This document shows positions 33,801 through 48,394 of a stretch of 64,000 nucleotides of DNA, piece after piece. Both the position numbers and the translations under genes were made by a program. This DNA comes from Aporrectodea caliginosa (Eukaryota; Annelida; Clitellata; Crassiclitellata; Lumbricidae). The stretch spans positions 52,501 through 116,500 of the forward strand of contig JACEVL010000129.1 in assembly GCA_020284085.1 (NCBI GenBank). The letters are read 5' to 3'. A model generated the notes under the pieces. The model was not told the DNA's origin. It did not search any database and was given only the letters and a program-made list of their open reading frames with translations. How positions within the stretch are numbered: the stretch's first letter is position 1; each line of letters begins with the position of its first letter.

Positions 33801-36800
33801 TCATATATATGAATCATGTGTTTTGTTGTGGCCTTCTTCTAATCAAATATGCCTATAATGCATTATTTATAAGTGGCTTATGTACATGAAGCATCAATCA
33901 GTGGTTGACATTCAACAGTTGGTTGAAACTTTTAAAACTATTGAAACCAGTACTCTACAATAAGCAGAATAAATGCCCTACATCTCTCATTCGTAACCAC
34001 AGCAAATACAAAAATAAACTCCATCCACATTAAAGGTCTGATAAAGTCAGAATTAAGAAGATTCGTTAATACAGAATAATGTTTACTAGAGCCACAGATT
34101 TGAAAAGACATTGATGCCAAAATGTAACAAAGCTTAAAACCCTTCTGATCCTTTTAAATTGAATTCAGAGCCAAGGTTTAGGGAACTAAAGATCTGGTTT
34201 TACTGAACTGTACAATGTACATTCTCATTAGCAAAATACCTCGTCTTGAGTTGTTCTATCTGATTTCTCATTTTCTCCGTATCTTCGCGATACTGACGAA
34301 TAAGTCTCTCATTCTCTTCAATCTCATCTCGTTCAAGCTGAAGACGTCGAACAATGTAATCCTGCATTCAAACAGACAGTAGTGTCATGAGTGAATAAAA
34401 ATCAAGAACAGAGAAAAAGTGCTAAAAACAGCAATAAAACAACAAAAACAATACTTACAATCAGCAACAAATATCTTTTCATAATATGTAACAAAGAACA
34501 AACAGATTCCAAAGGTTAACAATCAACACCCCATTCTTTGGTTTTGCAAGGTTTGTAGAATGGCACTTATAACTGAATGTAATTGCTGAGGTAACGTTGA
34601 CCAATTCATTCTATTCATGGCACTTACCAATTACCTCTGCATATATTCCTTTAGGACACTCTGAAGATCTTGAAAAAACTGGTCAGAATCTCACAGCACT
34701 AACTGATGAGACTCTAATCGATGCTTTAGGCCTACATAGAGCATCTAGAGAATGCCCACGAGACCCTTTGGCCGAGACCAAGAAGGATCAAGACTCAGAC
34801 AAGATTGATATGTTCATGTAGCAGTGTGAGACAAGACCAAAATCAAGCCGTCCAAGATGAGACCAGACTCTTGTGTCAGAGTCTCTAGACTCTGACACAA
34901 GACCAAGACATCTGACCTCCAAGACAAGATTAGATGCGTCTGAAACTGTATCCATTGCCAGAATTATTATTTTTTTATGTGGACCAGTTCTGCTTTATAA
35001 GGCCATGTATGATTTTTCAATCATTTTAAATTTATTTGATATAAATTTATTCTAATTGCACTGATGGTGGCACTGACATAGACTAGTGCATCAAGACTTA
35101 TTTATAACACCGTGGTTGCACTGGGAGCGCCTCTCAGTAGGATTCTTGAAGGGACACTATATAAATTCTTGAAATGAATGAATGAATGAATATGAATTTG
35201 CAACAATCATTTGATAAATGAGCTTACCTTGACAACAGAGAGTGTTGTGGTGGAGTTGTGAGCCAACGTCTGAACCACAAGCAATGGAGGAAGAAGATTG
35301 CACTTATCAATCTGTGTGCATTGTTAAGTGACAAGAACAAGCATAAAGCATAAAATTATGCACAAGATAAACAAGAAATAATTTATATGTACTACAATAC
35401 ATTATACGTGAAACTGAATGATGCCCCTTTACAAAAGCACAGAGGTGCAGTATCAGAAACAAAATAACTTTCAGATCTGACATCTGTCACATTCAGCATA
35501 CCGGTAATCATTACCACAACCGCCACCATCACCACAAGCACAACAACTACCGGCACCATATCTATCCTCAGTTCACCTGCACTCATTGGTATTACACAAG
35601 ATTAAAATAACTCCTAAGATTATCAACAGAACCAACAGAAACCACCAGATTGAAAAAGGATATGAGATAAGACTTCGATGATCTGCTGCTTGCAGTTTTC
35701 CTCCTTTCGTGCAAAGTAACTTAGAGCCTGGATCCAGAGGTTTGGATCCTGAGAACTAAGAACACCAAAATCATGTATTAAAACTTAACGAAAGCCACAA
35801 TACGAAGTAATATAACCATGTGCATTGGCAATATCATTAAGTATGCCCTAATGAGACCCTTTCAATACTTATCCAGCTGTAATACTGACAAGATATGCAG
35901 CCATTGTTAGTGCTTTTAATGAATTTTTAAAAGTAGAAAACATGGCAGGATGCCAGAATCATATTCTAAACAAACTGAGATCACAGGCACAGAATTTCTA
36001 AGTAAAATTTAAGAAATAATTTGTAACTGCATATAATGTCAAAGAAAAGATCAAGGAAATCCAGCTCACCCGAATCGTTTGCAAGTCTCCATGATGTGCA
36101 TAATATGAACTGGATTCTCATTATGCTCCATGTGATAGCGTAGAATTTGATGGTAACTAACGAAGAAACAAACCAAATCAACAGCCAAACCATAAATGTT
36201 CATTACAAAGTCCATAAACGAGAACAATGAAACTAACACTATACATGTATGTACTGAAACCAACAGAGACAGTCACATTACAACCGAGACAATTAGTTAC
36301 GTTAAAGCAGCAGTTATTATCCACATTCCATTTCCATAGACAGCTATATTAAGATACAGAAAAGCCTGGACACTAATGTTAAAATATCATATCATAGGCG
36401 CCCTTGTAGCGGTATGGCCGCGTTATGGCGTCATATAAAATCCATGTAGAATCTTCGCCACGTAGAATCTTCTTAGATAATAAGTCAATACTATATGATA
36501 GAATACGCTTAAATATTCAATCAATTCTTATTGATGGGCAGGAGTGACACCTGCTGAAGTCTAATAAAATACAACATATGTAGGGCACTGCAGCTGGAAT
36601 GCAAAAGAAAACAACCATAGTAAGAGAATCTAAATGGTTGAATAATTGTGATAAATGTTGGGGAAATGTCAGCAACAGAGGAGCACAAACTGACCTTACC
36701 ATAAATGGATGACATATAAAAATTCTTCATTAACATTCGCTGACATTCAGTATATTATTGAAAAGTAGTAGGAAGCATAAATGCTGAAGAGAAGAACTCT

Positions 36801-39800
36801 CACAGTTTTGCCTTCTCATATAAGTAGAGAATTCCAGCTTTGAAGTTATTCAGTTGGCATAAAACCAAAGCCTGATCAAGATCATAACACGACTGCAAAT
36901 AAAACACACGATGATCTAACACATCAATCAAAAATACATTATCATTATATTTAGCATCCAGAATTAAATCTAAACATTCATTTCTAATTTCCTTTGATGG
37001 TCATGAACTGCCAATCATCAATGTACCAAAATTATAATAACAATGGCAAAATACACAAATTTAATTAACAAATATCAAATACTTCAAGTGAAGTGCATTT
37101 CTATGCATGTATAGTTTACATATAAATACCAGTCCACATGCAAATATAAATATTAGTGCATTATATAATCACAGATGTGTAAACATGTATGAAAAATAGC
37201 CCACAATGTCTTATAACTAGAGTCCTGTTGTGATACTTCTGATGCAAAGAATCTGCAAAAGAATGGATATTTAATGTGATTATTACATTTGTAAACTTTA
37301 CTTACATCAGGATTCTGCAACAAATCCAGAATTTTGCGGTCTTTGTCTACTTTGGCCTGAAATTAGCATACACTCAGTTCTTATTAATCACAAATTATTC
37401 CCTAAACATTTGCAGTTATTTCTAAATGTTCAACAAAAACTAACCAGACTTCCAAAGTTTTTCCAAGAAAACTAAATAACTGGCCAACAATTTTTTGATG
37501 AATACACATTTGACAGGGCCCTACAACTGCTCATGATATAACACACTAAGACAGTGCACACAAGACAATTCATACAGGATTGGTATTTTACAGGTTTACA
37601 TTAATAATATAATATATGAACATTGAACAAGGATGTCATTAAGTGAACTTTTCCCGTTATGCTAATTTGACTCAGTTCGTTTCGGTAGGTGGCACTGCTA
37701 AAATTCCCATACATTATGAAGGTCGTAATAAACTGGACTCATTTTGCATACGGCTCATGGGCACATTCCAACAACCAAATCGAATAACACTGTCACTTAA
37801 GCTCCCATATCCCCAGGGGAACATAGGGAAAATGTTTGGTTCCTGCTCCTCAGCTGCTCTTCCCAGATTATACTGCTAAGAAATTATACTTCTTGGAATC
37901 TTGGTGACAGTGTAGTGACAGGTAGGCACTAACAACTTGTCCGGTTGCACAACACAGAATCCGTTCAACAGACGTACACTCACAATCTTTCACACTAACT
38001 GGAAGGACTACCGTCTCACACAAACGTAATAACACAGACACTAGAAATAATTGTATTGTATTGTATTGTATTTGAACACTTGTTATAGCGCCCCTACCAG
38101 ATTGCCCATTCAGAGGCGCTCCCGACTACTGCGCGGTCGCTGAATCGAACCCGGGTCGCCGACGTGGCGAGCGGGCTACCAACCCACTCGGCCACTCAGG
38201 ATCTCTAAATAATGGATGACTCTGAAGAATTACACAAAACTAGTAACAATGAAAACTTACAGAAATCTCTTTTTCATGTGCATGATCATGGAGGTATAGC
38301 TCAAGTAATGTATTGTAGACTAAAGTTGTTGATCCTGGCTGAACCTAATGAAAAAGAAAATATTAAGTAAAACATGTAAGAAAATTCAAAATTTTAAACT
38401 TGGGCTTTATTAAACTAATAATTGAACAAAATGAGTCATTAGTTATAACTGTCTCTTCAGTGAGACCCCTAAAAAGGCAAAAAAAACTATTAAATTTTGG
38501 ATAAAAACATAACTGCCACAGCAAGATGTACATAGACATCCTAACCATGCATCTACTCATGTAAGCATACAATACACTTACCCAAGAGTTTCAGCACTTG
38601 CACAAATATATTAAATATCTTTTGAGATAATTAATTTTAAAAAGTTTAAATAAATTAAAAGTAAGCAGTACAAAGTGTCACCAGACATAATTAAAATGAG
38701 CACATGGTATTAACCTTGATCATATGTTCAAGAAATTCCGTCAGCTTGTCGCTGTTATTCACAAAGATGTGTATAAATTCATCCGCACTAGACTTCTGTA
38801 TGCGACCAGGAAGTCCTGTAAAAGCAATCCGAGAGATGAAGGCACATACTGCTGGCGCCCCTGCAAAAGAAATCCGACTGCTGATGACTTGTCTTGGCTC
38901 ATTTTTCTTCCTTAACTAAGCTTAGTTAGTATGAAGCAACTGTAGATTAACTTAACTGCATACAGTCGGATATTTAAGTAAGCATGGACATCACAAATAA
39001 ATGCAAACTTACTTAACTGTCCAAATTGTGAATACTCAAACTTCACTCACTAGTACTTAACTACATGTACATTATGTTAACTTCAAAGGCACTTAATTAC
39101 GTACAGAGAATGTTCCTCATCAGCAGTCATGCTCAATCATGCATAGAAGCAATACAAGCATTACTTCAATGGCAGTATAAAATAATCATGTACAGAACGA
39201 GTACTTCAACTGAAAAATTACCTAACTAGGTACAGTAATAATGACTTAACTAAGCAGGAAACACATCATCCTTGTTAAAATGTCTCTGTACATAAACTCA
39301 TCAGGAAAGTAAACCCAAGTTTCAAAGAATGTTGCATTACGAGCACAACATGGCACCCAACAACAGACATTTTTGCCTCGAAACTTGTATGGGTACCTAC
39401 ATTTACAGATGGTCTGGTATTCCATAGCATCACATTCAGAGCATCAAGCTACCACCCAATGAACACTCAACTGCTGCTTTAACTACCTGTTTAAAGGTTT
39501 ACAGCTGACAGTGTGAATGAATCAGATTTACATAGAATTCTGCGTAACTGTTGAACTGAGAACGAGGAAGTGAAAGTGCAAAAAGTTAAGAGCACAGATG
39601 AAGACTTAATGAGTCCAAAAGGCAAAAACTACACAGACAAATAAAGAACAGGTAACTATCACCATCAGCAGCAGCACAATACTTTTGCTGATCTTAAATA
39701 AACAATAACTCATATTCCATTATTTCTTCAAATAACATTACTCAAACATTCACAAGGTAATCCTGCACGCTCAGGATCAATTTCTGTCTTTAATTTTCTT

Positions 39801-42800
39801 ATCTCTTTGGATGGCAAAGCAAAGCTTTACGGTGAGATGCTCTTCGATACAGATAAAAATTATCAACAACTATCAAAGCGTAATAATTATCATCATTTAT
39901 CAAGGCAGCCAAACTTAAACAGTACAACATTTTACCCTGGACTTCAGAGGTGCTGTCGACCAAGGATCCTAAAAAAAGAAAATTCTATTTCAAAACGCTA
40001 TCATATAAAACATTATATTCCTGAGTTGATTTTCTTACCACTATTGTTACTCACTGGCTGATTTTCTTCAAAATACACTTGCCTTTTATATAAAATACTA
40101 GCATGTTTACAACTGATAATGTTACTCTCATCAAGAAAGAAGAGTGAATGGTAACGTTAGCCATTTCTGAAAAACGTCGACTTTTTGCTTACCTTATTGC
40201 TTGAGCAAGGATTAGACGAAAATCAACAGATGTTTATTGAAAGCAAATGTCACCAATTCATTTATGCACCGAGATTTAAAAGAAATGTAACAAAAGAATC
40301 AAGCCTACAGCCAGACTGATAAAAATGAAGTAAGTCAATTAAAAGATGTAATTACTAGCATTCATAAAGCACTTCAAGACTGAATTTCAGAAGTTTCTGC
40401 ATAAACACGGCTGTCATCGAGATAGAAGATGTGCAGTTTGCAAACAAAGCTGCAAAGTTTGCAAACAAAGCTGCAGTTGTCCATACATCAGATTGTGTCA
40501 CAATGATCAACTGGTAGAGACTATTTCAGGAGATAATCCCTAACAACCATAACAAATAAGATTAGAACAAAATATCCTTTACATGAGATATATTCTAAAA
40601 CAGGCAACAAACAAGCTAAGATCAGGTAAACAGTCTTACTGAAACTTGGTCTGTAGTCTGTGCACAGTTTCTTCAGCAGCTCGGTGGTCTGTTTTGGTGC
40701 TTCGCTGATCAGAACCTTTCCATACTTCTTCATGTTACTTTCAGCCTATTTGCAAATTAGTTATCTTTAAACATTGCGGTATTGCTTTGAAATACATGAC
40801 AGATATTAGAATGACTCTAAAAGCACACAATGAGTTGACGACATATAGATATCTACAGATATAAATATAATTATATATTTATATCAGTATCTCTTCCACT
40901 TTGCTCAAACATACACGTGTCAAACACTGTGTCAAATCACACCACTAACAATCATTGCTATATGATGTTTTTATATGATCAGACAGTCCAGACCATCCAG
41001 TCAGTATCCCTTTCATCCCCTTTCAATTGTACCTTTTGGACTTACATGGATCATCCTTTCTGAACCTAATTACACTATGGCAAATATAATTTTCTACTAT
41101 ACCTACAGGCCAACTTGTTTAATATGGTGACCTACTCAAGTGCAATATTAGTGTAATGCAGAACCCCATTAAGGTCAATTTTGACCTAATTTATATGTGT
41201 CATATATATGCAGAGACAAAACACAGTAGACAATTTGTTTTCTGTTGCAGTGAGTTGAATTCAACTGCCATCACAACAGAAAAAGTGCCTGTTAATCATC
41301 TGAGCCATATTTCGATCTTAAACATTCTTCCTTTGAAGCTCCATAATCAATAATCAGAATGCCCAATCACGATTGAATTTGCAACATAATTTCACCACAT
41401 ACACCACCATATTAAAACAACATTGGACCAAGTAATTTGGTTGTCGTCTGATGTAACTGTGCAGAATGAACATAGGTGATTTGTTAACTCCAAAATACAC
41501 AAGAGAACACGTGAACAAATGTTAATATTAACCAATCAAAGCATTATTTGGCCACACAATTCTGTTGTCATGTTACAATTTACACTACACATAAAGATGA
41601 ATATGCATGACTTCATGTCCCAACAACCTGCAAGCTTACACTAAAACACAACTGTAACTCACTCTGGTTGTTAAATTTTCTAACACAGTATTTAATACAA
41701 TGCGATAGTTGATATGGACCACAAATTCTGTGTTATAACAGTTTGATGGTGTAATGCAAGTTCCAACGAGCAAACCATACCTGTTCAAAGTCCAATCTGC
41801 CAATATAGTCTAACGCCTTGGCATAGTCGCGTATGTCTTCCAGTTGTATCTTGAGGTAGGAGTCATGCTGTTTGTGCTTTTCTGCAAGATAAATGGCATG
41901 TTGGAAGTAGCCAGCCGATCGACATACTTTGATGGCCGTTTCCACATCAAAGTCCACTTCTCGATCCTCCGTCTAAAAGTAAACAAATTAAAAATGTTTG
42001 AGCCCACAGCCATATTCTCCCCAAAGTCGATCAATCAAACATATCTACTGCAGGTGCAAAAACTGTCCTGACTTAACAAAAGGTTAGATTGTACAACTGG
42101 ACAAACAGATAATAAATAGATGAGATCAATAGATACAAACCATGATGAATTCATCCAGTTTTGAGGTATCTTTGAGTTTTGTGTAGCAGTTGAGCAGAAG
42201 GGTCGTGTGATCTTCTGTGGCCAGCTGAGCCTTGTGCAATGCCTGCAGGTACGCTGTCAAGTTGTGAATACGAGGAGTATCTAAAAACTGAACAGATCGT
42301 AACAGGGAAAATTAATACCCACAAAATGAAGTCTTTCTAAAGCCATTCTACTATTACCAACAAGACTCCAGGAACCAACTTAATGAAGATATAGCTTACA
42401 TTTCAGTAACTGATCAGACCTGTCACCCAAAAAGGGAAGCTAAAGTAGATAACAATTGGCATAGAAATACCTTGAGCTTTTTTTATCAGAAACATGCTTC
42501 TGAGCACAGGAGTCAGGAAAGCTGAGTAGACTATTTCAGACAGAAGAAAATATCTGGAAAGACATGCAAAATTAAATGCTCCTGATCAGGTTTTTTGAAA
42601 AAATTAGCATTCCTGAGTTGGTTTCTTGAAGGGGTGCTATGTAAGTCTCCATAACAAATGAATGAATGAATGAATGAATGAATAAACAAATGACTCAATG
42701 AAGAGTTGCCTTCACCTTCCGAATGACATATGATGCTTCTAGTTTGCCGATAGTCTTGATGTACTGCGCAATGGCACCATCATAATCACCTTTACTAAAA

Positions 42801-45800
42801 ACAAACAGAACACCAATTTCTGTAAAAAAATGTGCAGCTGATAATTAGAAACTCACATTTAATTAATATCTTAGGTACATGTATAGGAAAAAATTTCCAG
42901 GAAGGTGATTAATTAGCTCACCTGTACAGGTGGTCACCATATTGACGAAATATGTCAACAATGCCATCTTGATCATACTGTTGAGTTTGAGCCAAGCTGG
43001 AAAAGACAATAAAATAACTGAGGAATAACTGCAGTTTTATTAAAGTGATTACTGATTCTTCAAAGGCGACAGTAACATAGCTTATGTGCACCAACCCAGA
43101 GAGAACCTAAGAAAGGCTCAACAAATAAATAAAGCAAAAACCAAGAGGGTGGCAGGGAAAGAAGGGAGGGTTGGCAGCAAACATTTCACAGCTGGTCTTT
43201 TACTTGACACATCACTTAGTGCAGTCAACCACTTCAAAGAACTGACAGTGATCTACTAGACGAAACATAATCCACATGAGGCACTTACCCTATAGCAAGC
43301 ACGTAGAGATTCTTTTTGAACAGAATATCCAGTTTGGTCTGTGTGTCTTTTTCTTGCAGATGATACAGCTGAAGAATATGAAATAATCCAGAAAACAAGA
43401 ACAATTTCATATACTAGAACGGTAACAATGCTACCTATTGACAAGCAATTTCTCTCATTCAGTAATTGCTTCATCATGGTCAATACATCCAACACCATGC
43501 TTCCCTCATTCGTGAGAAATTCATTTAACCCCTTTAACATTACAACCCAACACAATAAGCACATCATAAGTTTTTATAAGATACTTGGCAACCTAGTGTA
43601 ACTCAATACAAAAGTTAGAGTTGCAATCACAAAAACTGAGAATTACTGGATGATTTCTCTCTACAAATTTCTTAAGCTAGTTTGTTCAAAATCTGACAAA
43701 TTTGTTGTTTGAACAGGAGATTGCCAGTCACCATTCTCATTGCAAGAAATCAAACAACAGTGGTCATGCCAAATTATGATAGCATTCACTGAACCTCTCC
43801 CTGGCCAAGACTAGAAAAGCCATCTTTCACATCCAGTAGAAAATTGTTATGATAATTGATAAGGTTCAGTTAAGAAAAACAAAGTAGACAAGTCCCAGAA
43901 GAAGAAAAATAACACACTTTTCTGTCCCCACACAAAATGTAGAGCGATCCCCATTCACAGAAAACATCAAAGACTTCTGGAAATGGAGCAGAGTAGGCGA
44001 TGAACTTGTTCTGTATGTCATATATCGTCACGATATTCATCTCGAGATTCTGACCCGTTCTGTTATATGCAGAATCAGAATAAAACAAAACTATCACAAT
44101 AATTCAAACTCAAAATCAATCAATCAATTTTTGTTTATTAAAATTAAGCTGACAAGTAAGCAATTTATACATTGACAAACTAAGGTCCTTGGATGTTTAA
44201 AGACTAGATTAAGACAATGTTTAGATAAAATTAAAACTATAGGCATGTTATACATATTGGACCATAAGTGACATAAAATGACATTCATCTAATCACAAGC
44301 AGTCTTGATGTATCCATCACAATATGTAACAGCCTGCCTTGAGCTATAAAAGTAACAAGGCACAACCAGAAGAACAGTAAAGTACAGTAGAGAGTGACAT
44401 GGGGAATTTCCCCGCGGGGAAACCGCGGTAACCGCGGTAAATCCCGCGGTAATGGGGACAACAATTGCGGTAATACCGCGGTAATGGGGACAACAATTTA
44501 CGCGGTAATGGGGACAACAGTTTACTCTCGCGGTAATACCGCGGTAATGGGGAATGAGCCGGCAAGAAACCCGGGTGATGTTAAGAACTTGAGAACTGAT
44601 AAAGAGATTTTTCTTATTTCCTGAAGCAGAAATGGTCAAGACATGGTTAATGCAAACTGTCGATAAGATAATAACACATTATAACAGACTAATGCAATCA
44701 ACAATACAAATAACTTTGTAAGCTAAAATATGTTATTTTTTAAAATTTTAATTGGCGTAAACTTTTGCGGGGAATGTGATGTCGTCCTGCGGGGATGGGG
44801 TGGGGATGGGGAGGAAACCTGCGGGGATGGGGTGGGGATGGGGACAAACCCTGCGGGGATGGGGCGGGGATGGGGAAGACTTACTTGTTGCGGGGCGGGG
44901 ATGGGGACAAGATTGTCTCCCCATGTCACTCTCTAAAGTACAGATCTGAAGAGAAAAGGATATTTAAGAGACAGGAAGACAGAGCAAGAAAGAGAGGGAC
45001 AGAGACAGGAAACGAGAGGGAGAGAGAGAGAGCGACTGGTAATTTATTCGATCAGCTGTAACCTTGTCTGATATTTTATGATTAGGATATTATCACCGAT
45101 CTTTCAACAGCATCTGTAAGGTAATCACAAAGCAATGATCAGATCATCATATCAACATACGATCGAGGAAGAGGCTGGTTCTCTTTTCCTACAATTATCA
45201 TGTAGCCATGGTACCAGTGCAGCTGCAGTTTCTCCCCTTCAAATGCCAGACATTGTCCACGCTCTTCTGGCTGATAGAAGTAAACAGCCTGCAACAACCA
45301 CATTTCATCTGTACAGAATTTAGACTCTGTTATAAGCTCAAGTCAATTAGTCCATGATGCTGACCTATTAATTGATTACAAATGACAATTAATCTGTGGT
45401 AATTCTGTTTCTGATATTAGCAAATGATAATCAGTCTTTAATAAACACAGGTAGTCCATGTATGTGTAACTGACTTGTCTGCCATGAGCCCATATTAACT
45501 CCTGTGTGTGACTGAGTATAAGCTGAGAAATATGCAGAGAAAATCGGTTAAGATGACAGACAGGAAGCAACCAGAGTAAAATTTTGTCGTAACTGAATTT
45601 CATATTAACTGTTAAGCAACAGTAAACGCAAGTCATTTTTAAGTACTCTCACACTATTTATCTAACTACTACTAGACATTTTCAGTAAAACCGCATATAA
45701 TAACTATAGTTGTAAATTCATTTGCTATGCATTAATTAAAGTATTGACTCCACTTACTTTGGAACTCAGCTTATGTATGTGAAAAATTATATGACGTGTA

Positions 45801-48331
45801 TTTTGGCCATTCGATCAGCACTTGAATTATGTATACAACAGCTCATACAAGGTCATGTATTGGTAATCTCTGACAATTTGTTCATGATGAGACTGTTATA
45901 AACATATTCTTTTCAGTTGACTTATAATGCAGTAGAATGAAAGAGAGAATGAAAGAGAGAGGTACTGAAGCAGCTTACATCAGAACGTCCAAGCACAAAC
46001 TGGTTGTACTGAGTGACATCACTCATGACAGAACAGCGCTGTGAGCATCCATGAAAATCCAAAACTTGCTGAAATATGCAAATGCTTGCCATAAATCACC
46101 AGTAGGTACAAGCTTCTCCTTAAGAAAAACAGGTCTCTATAACCACTAAGTTAAATGCTAGGCTTAATACAGAGTCACCCCACTGTTTTCATCAAACATA
46201 TAAAGTGGACATCTGACTTACTGAACTGCTTTGGTCATCCACTAAACTCATTCTGCCTTTTGAAACAGCAATGAACAGAGTGCAGGAATTCAATATTTAA
46301 GATAAGTAATGTAACATCTAATTTAGACAAGTTAAAGTCAACAAAATTAGTTACCAGCAAAACCAGTTTCCGCTTAAACAAGTCATGTTTAAAGGAATAA
46401 TGGCAATTTATATAGCTTGTGTACAAAGTATGGATTAGGCAGCCAGTGAACCACATCACACACTCGATCAGAAATGTAACCGAATTTAAAAATGCCTCAA
46501 CCACGTATTTGAAGGTGGCTCTCAATAAATTAGCCATTATCTAACCTTAACGATACCAGGGCTGCTTATTTCAGGTACTACATATTATGGAAAAGATATA
46601 ACATCTATTGATTACCTTAAATTCTTTCTCTTTTGGAAGAAGAGTTATGCAGATGATTTCACCTTCAGTTGCCACAAAAAGATACTGGACTTTGTCAAGT
46701 GTTTTGAACTGCAGACCAGTGATTTTCTGCTGACCCTCATATATAACCTTTTGCTTACTATGGCTAAAAGAAGCAGATTCGAAACATATAATGAATGGTA
46801 TGCCATCGCCCATCACAAAAGTGCAATAAACATTAAACTTTCCCCTTCGAGTGCTCTGGCTCTTTTTTTGGTAATGTGTACGATTTCTAGTCTAGATGGA
46901 GCAAGACAATTTTAATAACTGTAAACCACGGAGGGATATTTTTAAAGTTAGAAAGCACACATATTTGTTAAATGTGCCATAACCGAACACGTGAATTCTT
47001 CCTTACCAATTGCATGACTCTACCACCACCTGCCATTTTCAAACGATGCAACAAGATCCAAATTGTGGATTCACTCACATTCAATTTTATTTATATAGCA
47101 GTGATTAGATGACAATATCAGAAACAGTGCTCAAGGTCACAACACAACAATCACAGTCAGGCAAAACAAACCTACACACACTGCATTGCAAAAATAAGCA
47201 CTCAACAAATCAGCTTTTAATGCAGTTGCATGGCAATTCTTTCGTTAGCCCGTTAAGGCAACCACAGGCATGAAGTGCTAGCAATATTTATCTCAGCCTT
47301 GGCATATGAGGGTGCGTGGTCGGCTCTGTTCCATGCCGTCTAATCTTCCTGTTGCCAGTGTATGAATCACTGTAATCTTTATAGCTCAGTTGACTAGGGG
47401 TAACAGCAGAACCAAAATCTTGAAGAAATTTCTCTCTGGCTTTTCCAAGGTACCAAATGACACATGAAAAAGGCCGACCCATTTCCTTGTGGAAACCATT
47501 AGAGAGGTGATATTACATGCCTAATATTTTCATGCTCAACTTGTAACATAAGTGCCAAGACTGACTCTCCACTGTCCCTGAAAAGAGACCTTGAGCAAGT
47601 CCTACACGCACATTTCCTTTGCACCACAGTTCATGCTTCACAGTAAGCTGGTGGTCCTTTTCAATAAAGAAATAACAATAATATATAAAGCAAAATATAT
47701 AATATACAACAAAAGTCAGGAATTGTAAGTAAGGTGAAGCTTGTACCGTTCACGCATCACATCGCCACGAAAGAGAACAATGCTTCCATTGTCAAAGCCA
47801 ACTGCCATGTAGCTCAGGTTCTCATGCACAGCCAAGCAACTAACCTACAAAACAAAGATAAAAACAAGTAAAAACAGCTCTTAAATTCAAATAACCTGTG
47901 ATTAATAATCAAACTCTGAATATAGCTTTAGCTGTAAACTGAGGAATACGACTCCAGTTCTTTCTATGTGCAGAAACCTACAATGGAAGATTTTCTCCAG
48001 CTAATGGAGCATCATCTGCCTATGGAGAAAGCTATCATTGTCAAAAGAACGCTAACATCATTTAAACATGCAAGAGGCTTCAAAAGGTTTTCAGAACAAT
48101 TGCTCAGCTACATGTATACAATTTGTTTGTCTTTCTACAGTTCAAAAACATACTGGCCTTTCCACACAGAGGACATATGAGCGAGTTCAGCATAATGTCC
48201 AATGTCTCGGATTATGTCCCTTCCTCCCTGTTAGCTATGCTCGTATCCATGACCCTCCCACCCTCCTTCTCTTTCTCCCCTTCCTTCCATCCTCTCTCCC
48301 CTCAACTCCCTTTTGGCCTTTCTTTGCCTGA

Positions 48332-48394
<63 letters not shown>

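Noticed and set aside
35664..35755. GT-AG alternative for VPS11 exon 22
   Set aside because: No GT within reach of the conserved end keeps phase with exon 23, whereas the ATATCCTT site does and yields a gap-free alignment.
37880..38045. Possible LTR-like segment (minus-strand words GTGTTGTGCAACCGG, TGTCACTACACTGTCACC)
   Set aside because: No partner copy, primer-binding site or polypurine tract was found; left unannotated.
38050..38205. Functional tRNA gene on the minus strand
   Set aside because: Boxes A and B are good, but the sequence continues into a SINE body with an (ATACA)n tail and no proper tRNA cloverleaf or acceptor stem was evident.
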